Assembly: GCA_025360225.1 (NCBI GenBank) | Contig: JANYCN010000013.1 | Location: 62,001-126,000, forward strand | From: Actinomycetes bacterium | Lineage (GTDB): Bacteria > Actinomycetota > Thermoleophilia > Gaiellales > F1-60-MAGs149 | Length of the DNA: 64,000 nt | Reading direction: 5' to 3' | The notes under the pieces: model-generated | What the model was told of the DNA's origin: nothing | The model's database searches: none | What the model saw: the letters and a program-made list of their open reading frames with translations, nothing else | Made by a program: the position numbers and the translations under genes | Shown: piece by piece, positions 16,510 through 24,121 of the stretch | Position numbering within the stretch: the first letter of the stretch is position 1 | Layout of the letters: each line of letters begins with the position of its first letter

Positions 16510-17511
16510 ATGGCGCCTCAAACCGCGGTCAGGGTCGGCCTGCTTCTGACGCTCTTCCTGCTGGCGGCGCCCGCGGCGGCTGGCACGGCCGTCGAGACCG
16601 TCACGCTCACCGACTTCCAGCTGGCACCGCCGAGCGGCGGCTACGAAGCGGGCACCTGGACGTTCGCCGCGCACAACGCCGGTGCGGTGACCCACGTGTT
16701 CGCGATCCAGTCGCCCGCCGGCGTGTCGGTCGCCGGGCCGGTAACCGTCTCTCCCGGCCTCACCAGAACGCTCCCGAACGTCGCCTTCTCGCCGGGGCTC
16801 TACACGTTCATCTGCACGCTGCACCCGCAGTCGATGCGCGCGCAGGTTGCGTTCCGCGGCATCGGCAATGGGTCGTTCGGCGCGGTCGGATCGATCTCTG
16901 ACGCGGGCGCGTTCGTCTCCGCCATGGCGATCGCAAACGGCGACACGGCGGTGAACGCGACCCTCACGGTACGGGTTGCCGGCACCGGAACGCTCGTCCG
17001 TTCGGTCGATGTGCCGGTATCAGGGTTCGCGGAGACGCCGGTCGGACAGCGCCTGAACGGGCTCGCGGAGAGCACGCGGTACATGGTGACCCTCGTCGTC
17101 CACGGCGACCGAGGGGCTTCGACGCCCGTGTCGACGACCTTCACGACGCGCGCCGCCGACACCCGTCCGCCGGTGGTGCGCGTCGCCGTGCCCCGCCAGC
17201 GCAGCGTCCGCGCCTGGACGACGCTGCACGGCACGGCGATCGATCCGGGGGCCTCCTGGGGTCTTGCCCACGTCGAGCTGAGCGTCTCGCTGCGACGGGG
17301 CCGTACCTGCGCGCGCTATACCGGTCGCACGTTCGTCTCCGCCTCCTGTGCCGCCCGACCGTTCTACTTCGAGGTGCCGATCGCGCGTTCGCGTTTCGCG
17401 CTCACGCTGGTCGGTCTGCACGCGGGAGAGATCATCGTGCGCTCCCGTGCGTTCGACGTTGCGGGGCACACCGGCGCCGGTGCCACGGTCGCCGCACTCC
17501 TCCGGGCGTAG
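16510..17511 (+). CDS. Secreted cupredoxin-like protein
   Basis: 333 residues. Signal peptide at 1-25 (VGLLLTLFLLAAPAAAGT). Residues ~28-120 form a plastocyanin-like domain: a likely copper His in AGAVTHVFAIQ and the cluster Cys, His, Met in TFICTLHPQSMRAQ. The remaining ~200 residues are beta-rich, with a Fibronectin-III-like stretch (GLAESTRYMVTLVVHGD) and an Ig-like C-terminus (RPPVVRVAVPRQRSV). It probably binds type I copper outside the membrane and could carry electrons, but that is inferred. ATG 16510 gives a proper signal peptide; upstream in-frame codons do not. Leaderless translation is possible. Confidence 0.7.
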   Translation: MAPQTAVRVGLLLTLFLLAAPAAAGTAVETVTLTDFQLAPPSGGYEAGTWTFAAHNAGAVTHVFAIQSPAGVSVAGPVTVSPGLTRTLPNVAFSPGLYTFICTLHPQSMRAQVAFRGIGNGSFGAVGSISDAGAFVSAMAIANGDTAVNATLTVRVAGTGTLVRSVDVPVSGFAETPVGQRLNGLAESTRYMVTLVVHGDRGASTPVSTTFTTRAADTRPPVVRVAVPRQRSVRAWTTLHGTAIDPGASWGLAHVELSVSLRRGRTCARYTGRTFVSASCAARPFYFEVPIARSRFALTLVGLHAGEIIVRSRAFDVAGHTGAGATVAALLRA

Positions 17512-17514
17512 ACT
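17509..17514 (+). promoter_or_regulatory. Leaderless -10 box (TAGACT) of the LpdA-like gene
   Basis: TAGACT ends 7 bases before ATG 17522 and overlaps the stop of the upstream gene. No ribosome-binding site is present. The arrangement equals that at 14642 and other sites in the window. Confidence 0.45.
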
Positions 17515-17521
17515 GCGGGAC

Positions 17522-18901
17522 ATGCGGTTCGTGATCATCGGCGGCGGTCCGGCCGGCTATGCCGCTGCTGCCGCGGCCTCAGCGCTGGGAGCCGAGACGA
17601 CCGTCGTCGAGGACCTCGGCCTCGGCGGGAACGCGACGATCTGGGACGCGATCCCGTCAAAGACCCTGCTCGAGACGGCAAACGTGATGGGCGTCGTCGA
17701 CCGTGCCGAGGCGCTCGGCATCGCCTTCGAGCACGGTCGTCCGCGCGTCGACCTGCTGCGGACGATCGCCCACGCGCGCTACGTCGCCGCCCACCAGTCC
17801 CGTGGCATTCGGGACCGGCTCGAGGCGACGGCGGCGCGTTACGTGCACGGCCGGGCGCGGATCGTCGCGCCGGGGTTGCTTGCAGTGGGCGGCGAGCTTG
17901 GCGAGATCGAGCTGCCATACGACCGCCTCCTGATCGCCACGGGCGCGGCCCCGTGGGAGCCGCCATTCGCCCAGGTCGACCACACGCGCATCTTCACGCC
18001 GCGCGATCCGCTTGCCCTGCGCGAGCTTCCTCAGCACCTGCTCGTCGTCGGTGCCGGCGCGACCGGCTGCGAGTACGCCGAGTTCTTCCTCTCGTGCGGA
18101 TCGCGCGTGACGCTGATCTCCGCTCGCGGGCAGGTGCTGCCGGCCGAGGATCGCGATGTCGCTGAGATCGTCGAGGAGGCGTTCCTCGCTCGCGGCTGCG
18201 AGCTGCAGTTCGGCTGCCGCGTCTCCGAGGTTCGGCCGGAAGGTGACGAGGTCGTCGTGGTGTCCGAGGACGGACGTCTGTTCCGAGGCACCCACGCCGT
18301 CGTGTGCATGGGGATGCGCGCGGCAACGGCGGCGCTCGGGCTCGACGTCGTCGGCGTGAGGATCTCCGACCGCGGGGCGATCGCGGTCGACGGCAACCAG
18401 TGCACGACAGCCGCCGGCGTCTACGCCGCCGGGGACGTCGCCGGGGGGATGATGCTCGCCTCCACCGCGGCGATGCAGGGCCGGCACGCAGCGTTGCACG
18501 CGCTCGGGAGGATGACGACGCCGCTTGATCTGCACACGGTGCCGTGGACGATCTTCTGCCACCCAGAGGTCGCGAGCGTCGGCCTCACGGCTGGCTCGGC
18601 AGCCTCTCGCGGGATCGACGTTGCCGTCACGAAGCACTACCTTGGCGCCAACCCGCGCAGCGTCATCTCTGGCAACCAGGCGGGCATGATCAAGCTTGTC
18701 GCGGACACCGACAGTGGCGTCGTGCTCGGCGGATCGATCGTCGGCTATCGCGCGTCAGAGCTGATCGCGACGCTCGCGCTCGCCGTGAAGGCTCGTCTGA
18801 CGGTCGACGCGCTTGGCGACGCCGGAACCGTCACGCCGTCGATGTCCGAGTCGTTGCAGCGCGCCGCCGAGAAGGCAGCGACTGCGCGACTGCGCGCGTA
18901 G
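17522..18901 (+). CDS. lpdA: LpdA-like NAD(P)H-quinone oxidoreductase (disulfide-less lipoamide dehydrogenase homologue)
   Basis: 459 residues. FAD site VIIGGGPAGYAAAAAA at the N-terminus, NAD(P) site HLLVVGAGATGCEYAEFF near 175, second FAD motif GVYAAGDVAGGMML and a C-terminal dimerisation domain (HPEVASVGLT). In lipoamide dehydrogenases the active site reads GGTCLNVGCIPSK; here it is GGNATIWDAIPSK, with both cysteines replaced by Ala. The catalytic HxxxxE near the C-terminus reads TPSMSE, so the His is missing too. This matches the quinone-reductase-like LpdA of mycobacteria more than E3 enzymes. It probably reduces quinones or handles redox stress; true lipoamide turnover is excluded. Confidence 0.82.
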   Translation: MRFVIIGGGPAGYAAAAAASALGAETTVVEDLGLGGNATIWDAIPSKTLLETANVMGVVDRAEALGIAFEHGRPRVDLLRTIAHARYVAAHQSRGIRDRLEATAARYVHGRARIVAPGLLAVGGELGEIELPYDRLLIATGAAPWEPPFAQVDHTRIFTPRDPLALRELPQHLLVVGAGATGCEYAEFFLSCGSRVTLISARGQVLPAEDRDVAEIVEEAFLARGCELQFGCRVSEVRPEGDEVVVVSEDGRLFRGTHAVVCMGMRAATAALGLDVVGVRISDRGAIAVDGNQCTTAAGVYAAGDVAGGMMLASTAAMQGRHAALHALGRMTTPLDLHTVPWTIFCHPEVASVGLTAGSAASRGIDVAVTKHYLGANPRSVISGNQAGMIKLVADTDSGVVLGGSIVGYRASELIATLALAVKARLTVDALGDAGTVTPSMSESLQRAAEKAATARLRA

Positions 18902-18916
18902 CGGACGACGCTGCGA

Positions 18917-20743
18917 TCATCCTGGTGTGGTCGTCGTCTCTCCCGACGAGGCGGTGCTGGCAGCGGGCGTCGTCGCTGTCGGCGGCCTCACTTTCGGTCT
19001 TGGCGGCCCCACCTCGACGATGCGATCCTCGGGCTTGTAGTGCGCCTTGAACGTCTCGTCGCGGATGAGCACGTCGTTGCGGTACACCTTCCGCCAGTAG
19101 CTGACGTCGAACCCGCCCGAGCCAGCCTCCTGCAGCACGTGTCGCGTTCCAGGCTTGAGCTTCTTGTTCTTCACCCGCAGCTCACGGCTCCTCGTCTCGT
19201 TCGTGCGCTCGCCGGTGCCAGACTCGACGCGGCGGCCAAGCGAGCGCGAGTAGAAGCGGACCGTGATGCTGGCGTCGCCAACGTCGAGGAGCATCACGAG
19301 CGGCGCCGACCAGTCGTTCGTGAACACCAGCTCCGGACCGCCCCAGGACACGGTGGCCTCGCGTCCCGGCGGGTAGCGCGAGATGTAGAACTCGTGCGGC
19401 GTGTGCTGGTCGAGACGGAGCCCCGCGAAGAAGGCGGCGTTGAACAGCGTCGTCGCCACCTGGCTGACGCCGCCACCGACCGCGTCCCTCAGCTTGCCGG
19501 TCTCGATCTGTGGCGCAACGACGAAGCCCCGGTCGAGCGTGCGCCGGCCGAGCACGTCGTTCAGGCTAAACGTCGCGCCGGCGTTGAGGATGTGGCCGTC
19601 GAGCAGCTCCGCGGCGCGCCGGATGTTCGTGACCCGGGGGTAGCCTGGCAGGAACGGGGTGGTGAACTCGCTCACGAGATCGGTGATGCCGAGGGCCGTC
19701 GCCTTCGCGGTCGTCAACGCCGGCTCGACCTGTCGGATCCCGACGGCGACCTCCCGTCTGCTCGGATCTGCCTCGAGCGCATGGCGAAGCGCGTCGGCGT
19801 CGACCTCGGTACCGGTTCGGGATGGCTCGATCGTCAGGCCGCCGTCCGCTCCGAGCACGAAGCGAGCACCCTGCGGATCGGCCTCTGCGGCGCCGAAGAG
19901 CCGCGCGAGCTCGGCGCGGATTGGCGCGCGAGCGAGCGCCATGCGCACGGAACCGTCGTCGCCGACGAAGGTCAATGCGGCTCTTAGGGCGGAGGCCCGG
20001 AGCGGGTACGGGTGGCCGGCGACGACGACGGCATGCGGAACAGCGAGCAGCGCCGTCGCTGCGCGGATCGCCGCACGGGCAGCGGCCGAGCTTGTCAGCG
20101 GATCGGTCGCGTGGAGCTCGAGGTTGACCGGGCCGTTGATCCTGACGGGGTCAGCGATCAGGCGGGCGAGAGCGCTCTCGTCGATCGCGATGCCGCCCCT
20201 CCCCGTGGATGCGCGAAAGGTGCCGGAGGCCGTGACCAGCACACCGGCGGGCGTCGCCGGTATCTCGAGAACGTCCCGCGCAGCGGCGAGTGCCGCGTGC
20301 AGCCGGAGCCGGTCGACGGCGTACGTCGTCGACAGCGTGAGGCGTGGGCCGAGCGACAGGCGCCGCGCGATCCGCCGCCACTCGGGCTCCTCGCTCGAGC
20401 GGGCAGCGGCGCGGCGTACGGCGTCGAGCGCCAACAGGCCGTCAAGGCGCAGGGGAAGCGTGTGCGAACCAGACCGCAGGGTCAGGGTTCGCCGAACCTC
20501 CGATCGGACGAGGCGACCAAGCGCCTGCTCGGCCTGGGGCGCCGTGCGGCCGCCGACGTCGATGCCGCCGATCCGCGTTCCCGGCGCGAGCGCTCCGTCG
20601 TAGCTGCGACCGAGCGTCAGGTGGACGACAACGGCGACCAGAGCAAGCGCGAACAGCGTCCAGCCACGGCGGGTGATCCGCCGCAGCCCACGCCGTCGTC
20701 GTGCTCGCTCGCGCGCAACCCTGCGCGCCGCATCTGGCTCCAC
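18917..20743 (-). CDS. VanW-family cell-surface protein with G5-like tail
   Basis: 608 residues. Basic N-terminus, one membrane segment (LFALALVAVVVHLTLG, ~30-46), then two peptidoglycan-binding_4/YoaR-like repeats (GTRIGGIDVGGRTAPQAEQAL). The VanW domain spans ~375-515: FLPGYPRVTNIRRAAELLDG, AGATFSLNDVLGRRT, GGGVSQVATTLFNAAFFAGL, WGGPELVFTNDW. It ends with a G5-like domain and a Thr/Ser-rich tail. VanW proteins are anchored, extracytoplasmic and of unproven biochemical function. A leaderless box (TACCAT, 20750-20755) supports GTG 20743. Its 3' end converges on lpdA with 15 bases between. Confidence 0.85.
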   Translation of the reverse strand: MEPDAARRVARERARRRRGLRRITRRGWTLFALALVAVVVHLTLGRSYDGALAPGTRIGGIDVGGRTAPQAEQALGRLVRSEVRRTLTLRSGSHTLPLRLDGLLALDAVRRAAARSSEEPEWRRIARRLSLGPRLTLSTTYAVDRLRLHAALAAARDVLEIPATPAGVLVTASGTFRASTGRGGIAIDESALARLIADPVRINGPVNLELHATDPLTSSAAARAAIRAATALLAVPHAVVVAGHPYPLRASALRAALTFVGDDGSVRMALARAPIRAELARLFGAAEADPQGARFVLGADGGLTIEPSRTGTEVDADALRHALEADPSRREVAVGIRQVEPALTTAKATALGITDLVSEFTTPFLPGYPRVTNIRRAAELLDGHILNAGATFSLNDVLGRRTLDRGFVVAPQIETGKLRDAVGGGVSQVATTLFNAAFFAGLRLDQHTPHEFYISRYPPGREATVSWGGPELVFTNDWSAPLVMLLDVGDASITVRFYSRSLGRRVESGTGERTNETRSRELRVKNKKLKPGTRHVLQEAGSGGFDVSYWRKVYRNDVLIRDETFKAHYKPEDRIVEVGPPRPKVRPPTATTPAASTASSGETTTTPG

Positions 20744-20749
20744 CGTCGT

Positions 20750-20755
20750 ATGGTA
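20750..20755 (-). promoter_or_regulatory. Leaderless -10 box (TACCAT) of the VanW gene
   Basis: On the minus strand TACCAT is followed by 6 bases (ACGACG) and then GTG 20743. The short gap to the PilZ gene (29 bases) leaves room for this promoter. No Shine-Dalgarno sequence is seen. Confidence 0.45.
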
Positions 20756-20772
20756 GGAAGGTGGTGCGAGGG

Positions 20773-21144
20773 CTACGCCGTCAGCTTCGGCGGCCCGCCA
20801 ACGGGCGCCGGTGCGTGCTGGGCGATGCGCTCCTGGAGCGTGCGCTGCGCCTCGGCCGACCCGCCGACGAACTCCGCTGCGACCTCGTGCTGGTGGTCGG
20901 AGAGCGAGCGGGTGCGTACGACGCGCGCCGTGAACCGTACGAGCTCGTCCGGCGCCTTGAGCCGGATCGCGACGTCGAGCTCCGAGCCAGCGGGGAGGTA
21001 GTCCTCGAGCAGCAGGAGCACGCCGCCGGCGGAGAAGTTGAGGGTCGTCGCGTCACGCGCTGGCTCCCCGGTCTGCTCGACGCTGGCAACCAGCATGTCG
21101 TCGACGCGGACGAAGCGTCGCCGCTCGTGGCCCCGTCGGTGCAT
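20773..21144 (-). CDS. PilZ-domain (c-di-GMP-binding) protein
   Basis: 123 residues forming a single PilZ domain. The c-di-GMP motifs are HERRRFVRVDD near the N-terminus (RxxxR) and TLNFSAGGVLLLLEDYLP (D/NxSxxG). PilZ proteins bind c-di-GMP and change motility, adhesion or secretion. In a flagellated organism with a GGDEF-EAL protein at 46.5 kb this is a plausible effector. Its ATG abuts the sigma-factor stop exactly (21145), so it is co-transcribed with the sigma factor. Confidence 0.82.
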   Translation of the reverse strand: MHRRGHERRRFVRVDDMLVASVEQTGEPARDATTLNFSAGGVLLLLEDYLPAGSELDVAIRLKAPDELVRFTARVVRTRSLSDHQHEVAAEFVGGSAEAQRTLQERIAQHAPAPVGGPPKLTA

Positions 21145-22173
21145 CTAGCCCTCGCTCCGCAGGTACTCGCGAAGGCCCGGCTTCATCTGCTCCATCTCGC
21201 GCAGTGCCCGTCCCTCGACCTGGCGGACGCGCTCGCGCGTCACACCGAGCCGAGCACCGACCTCCTCGAGGGTGCACGGCTTCGAGCCATCGAGGCCGTA
21301 GCGCAGCTCGATCACATCGCGTCCCCGTTCCTGCAAGCCTTCGAGCGCCTCGCGCAGCTCCTCGAGCTTCATCTGCTCCGCGACCTCGACCTCGGGCCGC
21401 GCAGCGTTTCGATCCTCGACGAGATCAGAGAACTGCGAGTCGCCCTCGCCGACGGGCGTCTCGAGCGACACCGGGTCGTCGAGCAGCTGGCGCAGCTGGA
21501 TCACGCGCGCGACCGGCATCTCGAGCGCCGCCGCGAGCTCGTCCGGCGTCGCGTCGCGCCCGAGCTGCTGCACGAGCTGACGATCTGTTCGGTGGAGCTT
21601 CTTCAGCACGTCGACGATGTGTACCGGCAGGCGGATCGTGCGGCCCTGGTCGGCGATCGCCCGGGAGATCGCCTGGCGGATCCACCAGGTCGCGTACGTC
21701 GAGAGCTTGAAGCCCTTCTTGTAGTCGAACTTCTCGACGGCCCTGATCAGCCCGAGGTTGCCCTCCTGGATCAGGTCGAGCAGCGGAACGCCGGACGCCG
21801 AGTAGGCCTTCGCGATCGAGATCACGAGGCGCAGGTTGCACTCGATCAGCCGCGCTTTCGCAGCCATGTCGCCCGCGTCCTTGCGGCGCGCGAGGAGCGA
21901 CTCCTCGGCGGCTGTCAGCAGGCGGCCGTTGCCGATCTGGCGCACGTAGGTGCGCAGCAGGTCGACCTCCTCGCTTGCCGGGACGACGTCCGTCTCGTCG
22001 ACCTCCTCGACCTCGACCGGCTCGTCGAGCGCGGCGGGGGCGGCGACGAGGGAGAGGCGCGGGCGCGCGAGCTCCTCCTCGGTGGTCTCGGTGGGCTGGA
22101 TCGTCTCTGCAACGCTCATCGTGCTAGTCGCATCGGCGGTTGGCAAGAAACCTTGAGTGTTTGCTCTTGACAT
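21145..22173 (-). CDS. RNA polymerase sigma-70 factor, RpoD/SigA family
   Basis: 342 residues from ATG 22173. Region 1.2 is seen in [21 protein letters not shown], region 2 in [21 protein letters not shown] and the core-binding/-10 block [20 protein letters not shown], region 3 in [16 protein letters not shown], region 4 in [12 protein letters not shown] and the helix-turn-helix [18 protein letters not shown]. No long region 1.1 is present, so it may be the primary factor of a short type or a group 2 factor. A second possible start is ATG 22119. Followed directly by the PilZ gene. Confidence 0.88.
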   Translation of the reverse strand: MSRANTQGFLPTADATSTMSVAETIQPTETTEEELARPRLSLVAAPAALDEPVEVEEVDETDVVPASEEVDLLRTYVRQIGNGRLLTAAEESLLARRKDAGDMAAKARLIECNLRLVISIAKAYSASGVPLLDLIQEGNLGLIRAVEKFDYKKGFKLSTYATWWIRQAISRAIADQGRTIRLPVHIVDVLKKLHRTDRQLVQQLGRDATPDELAAALEMPVARVIQLRQLLDDPVSLETPVGEGDSQFSDLVEDRNAARPEVEVAEQMKLEELREALEGLQERGRDVIELRYGLDGSKPCTLEEVGARLGVTRERVRQVEGRALREMEQMKPGLREYLRSEG

Positions 22174-22231
22174 TTCGCAGATCCTGAGTAGGAGTTCTGC
22201 GCGACCTTGTGGTGAATCTCTGCGAAGGTCG

Positions 22232-22909
22232 TCAAACCTCGTCGAATGCAGGGGGTTCGACCTCGACGGGGAACAGCTCGTCCGTGCCACGGGCCCGTCC
22301 GACCAGCAGCGTCGCGGGTCGTGGACGAAGCCGTGGGTTGATCCGCAGCACCGCGTCGGTCGCGTCGAGAGCGATCGAGGCGATCGCGCCGCCCGGCACC
22401 CGCTCGTAGACGCCGACTAGCTCGAGGTCGCCTGACGACCTCAACCGAGACGCGCGGAAGAGATGGAGCAGCGCGGCGCTCAGCCAGCCTTCGTCGAACG
22501 CCTTCGCCGGCGTCGGTCGGCGACGCACCAGCTCGAGCGGTGCTGGAGTCGCTGCGCGCGAGGTTGGCAGCTGGAGCGCCACGGGGCTCGCCGTCCGTGT
22601 CTCCGCGGTTGGCGGCATGACCGTCCGCTCTACAGGCCGACGGATCCGCATCGTCGGCGCACGCACCGCGACGAGGTTCGCGGCGAGGCGCAGCGCCACG
22701 ACGTCGACGCCCGCGAACACGTCCGGCTCGACCGTCTCCACATCGATCTCCGCAGCGGCGATCTCGACGATGACGGTTGGCGCCAGCGTCATCGTCGTGA
22801 GCGTCGGCTGGGGGCGTTCGATCGACGTCGTCTCGGCGTCGACGTCGAGGGCGACGATCTCGATCGGGACGGTCTCCCCCGCTCGCCGCGCGTGCGCCCG
22901 TCGGAGCAT
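22232..22909 (-). CDS. Uncharacterised protein
   Basis: 225 residues. No family recognised. The sequence falls into an N-terminal half rich in Val, Thr, Glu and Asp ([20 protein letters not shown], then [20 protein letters not shown]), a Pro/Thr/Arg-rich linker and a C-terminal part with [20 protein letters not shown] and [20 protein letters not shown]. No membrane segment or signal peptide. It is the third gene of a minus-strand unit that begins at 23740 and lies 7 bases after the 22917 gene. GTG or ATG start at 22909. Confidence 0.6.
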   Translation of the reverse strand: MLRRAHARRAGETVPIEIVALDVDAETTSIERPQPTLTTMTLAPTVIVEIAAAEIDVETVEPDVFAGVDVVALRLAANLVAVRAPTMRIRRPVERTVMPPTAETRTASPVALQLPTSRAATPAPLELVRRRPTPAKAFDEGWLSAALLHLFRASRLRSSGDLELVGVYERVPGGAIASIALDATDAVLRINPRLRPRPATLLVGRARGTDELFPVEVEPPAFDEV

Positions 22910-22916
22910 CGGATCG

Positions 22917-23447
22917 TTACGCCGCGACGTCGCCGGCGGCGATCAACGCGAGCCCGGCACGGACGCGCGCCATCGGCTCGTGGATGTCCATCGTCGCGCT
23001 CGTTCGGGCGAGCGCCTCTGCCATCTCTGCGTAGAGGTGCGCGGGCGCCTCTGTGATCACGCGAAGCGGCGCCTCGTCTGCGCGAGCCTGGAGCAGGAAC
23101 CCGCGTGAGGCGCCGTCAAAGGGCTCGACCGCCCCACGCGCGCCGACGGGATCGAGCCCGCTGTCGGTCAGGTGTACGAGCGGTATCGCGGCCTCAGCGA
23201 CGAGCAACGGGTCGCCGACGAGCACGAGCGGCGGATCGTGCTCGAGCCCTGCCAGCAACCGCTGCGCGATCACCGCGGTGCGCAGGTAGCGGTCGAGCGC
23301 GTTGCCGTAGAGCGCTCGCTGCAGCTTCGTCGGTTGCACGGGCAGCGTGTGGCGGAACTCGACCGGGAGCCCGAAGTGATCGGCAACGAGCACGCCGCCG
23401 ACGTACCCGAGCGGCTGCGCCAGCATGACGTCGAGGTAGCCGATCAC
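22917..23447 (-). CDS. Conserved hypothetical protein
   Basis: 176 residues, soluble. The N-terminal half contains the striking block GYVGGVLVADHFGLPVEFRH, then VQPTKLQRALYGNALDRYLR, which I recall as conserved in hypothetical proteins of planctomycetes and actinobacteria without assigned function. The rest (VLVGDPLLVAEAAIPLVHLT) could be an alpha/beta fold. ATG 23447 overlaps the stop of the upstream 98-residue gene. No function is proposed. Confidence 0.65.
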   Translation of the reverse strand: MIGYLDVMLAQPLGYVGGVLVADHFGLPVEFRHTLPVQPTKLQRALYGNALDRYLRTAVIAQRLLAGLEHDPPLVLVGDPLLVAEAAIPLVHLTDSGLDPVGARGAVEPFDGASRGFLLQARADEAPLRVITEAPAHLYAEMAEALARTSATMDIHEPMARVRAGLALIAAGDVAA

Positions 23448-23740
23448 GCGCTGACGTCCAGCCGCCGGGGCTCCTCGTCGTCGTCACCCTCGTCGTAGCG
23501 GGCGTCCGGATCGTCGTGATGATGACGCGGACGCTCGTGTTTGCGTTTGTGGTGCTGTTTTGGGTCGGCGCGGTCGGTGCGCTGCACCTGCTCGGCACGC
23601 AGATCGGTCAGGCGTTGCAGCTCGCGCGCGACCGCGTCGCGGCTCGCCGCGTCCGTCCCGCTCTGCGCTGACCGAACGCGGGCGAGCAGGTCGCCCTGCG
23701 ACAGGAGGTTTGGCAGCCCGATCGGTGTGATCTCCCCCAT
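23444..23740 (-). CDS. Small protein with charged His/Asp-rich tail
   Basis: 98 residues. First gene of the three-gene unit 23740-22232. The N-terminal half is helical (LLARVRSAQSGTDAASRDAV, VARELQRLTDLRAEQVQ). The C-terminal ~45 residues are almost entirely charged, with KQHHKRKHERPRHHHDDPDA and EGDDDEEPRR, resembling a metal-binding or nucleic-acid-binding tail. Family not recognised. Start ATG 23740. The inverted-repeat element begins 45 bases upstream, so its promoter may lie between 23741 and 23785 or inside the element. Confidence 0.6.
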   Translation of the reverse strand: MGEITPIGLPNLLSQGDLLARVRSAQSGTDAASRDAVARELQRLTDLRAEQVQRTDRADPKQHHKRKHERPRHHHDDPDARYDEGDDDEEPRRLDVSA

Positions 23741-23794
23741 CTCCGTCCAACACTACTCTCGCCCGCGGTCGATCGTGCGGGCGACGCTCGTGGT

Positions 23795-23810
23795 GTGATT
23801 GTCAGATGGC
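23795..23810 (+). repeat. 16-mer repeat copy A (GTGATTGTCAGATGGC)
   Basis: Copy A lies in the left terminal repeat. A direct copy (GTGATTGCGAGATGGC, 14 of 16 identical) lies at 24105-24120, and an inverted, more diverged copy at 24076-24093. The three copies frame the element. Confidence 0.65.
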
Positions 23811-23834
23811 ATCGTCATTGGGTGTCTGGAGCGA

Positions 23835-23959
23835 GCGGGAGCGTTGCGCGTCGCGCAGGGCTTGCTGATCGCGGGCGTGCTGGATAGCACGCCCGCTCGC
23901 ACGCGTGTCAAGGCGAAGGCCTTGACACGCTAAGCGCAAGCGGCGCGCGACGCTCCCGC
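23835..23959 (+). ncRNA. Possible structured RNA or fold-back: 20-bp stem enclosing two perfect hairpins
   Basis: The outer stem pairs 23835-23854 with 23940-23959 over 20 positions with no mismatch if two G-U pairs are allowed (23845 with 23949, 23851 with 23943). Those pairs are wobble only in a plus-strand transcript; on the minus strand they are A-C mismatches. Inside are hairpin 1 (23871-23881 with 23886-23896, 11 bp, loop GGAT) and hairpin 2 (23903-23914 with 23919-23930, 12 bp, loop GAAG). Hairpin 1 and 2 are perfect. Together they make a three-way junction. Whether it is transcribed is not shown. Confidence 0.45.
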
Positions 23960-23987
23960 GAAGCCCACGATCCGGCACGCAGAGCGG

Positions 23988-24078
23988 GGCGTGGTCGCCG
24001 GAGCTGGGCGGCGTAGCCACCCGCAGGGTGGCGCAGCAGGCAAGCGCAGGACGATCCAGGCAGTCGGATGACCACGCC
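23988..24078 (+). repeat. Second nested hairpin domain of the 23785-24102 element
   Basis: GGCGTGGTC at 23988-23996 pairs perfectly with GACCACGCC at 24070-24078 (9 bp). Between them, CGCCG (23996-24000) can pair with CGGCG (24009-24013), and GCCACCC (24016-24022) pairs with GGGTGGC (24026-24032) around a GCA loop. The right arm of the outer stem runs into the right terminal repeat. Confidence 0.5.
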
Positions 24079-24104
24079 ATTTTCACAGTCAGACCACGAG
24101 CGGC

Positions 24105-24120
24105 GTGATTGCGAGATGGC
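24105..24120 (+). repeat. 16-mer repeat copy C (GTGATTGCGAGATGGC)
   Basis: Direct copy of 23795-23810, 310 bases away and just outside the right inverted repeat. It ends one base before the FtsH-like gene's stop codon region (24122). Confidence 0.6.
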
Positions 24121-24121
24121 G

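Larger units (their letters stand above)
23785..24102. mobile_element. 318-bp element bounded by ~27-bp terminal inverted repeats, non-coding
   Basis: This fills most of the only gene-free stretch above 300 bases (23741-24121). The left end 23785-23810 and the reverse complement of the right end 24076-24102 share CGCTCGTGGT, TGA, TGT and ATGGC in register, 22 of about 27 positions. The interior holds no credible gene but several perfect hairpins. This is the layout of a non-autonomous insertion sequence (MITE) or of a relic whose transposase genes were deleted; the short multiple end repeats are reminiscent of IS21-type ends, which is only a suggestion. Equally it could encode a structured RNA. 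No clear target-site duplication is seen. Confidence 0.6.
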
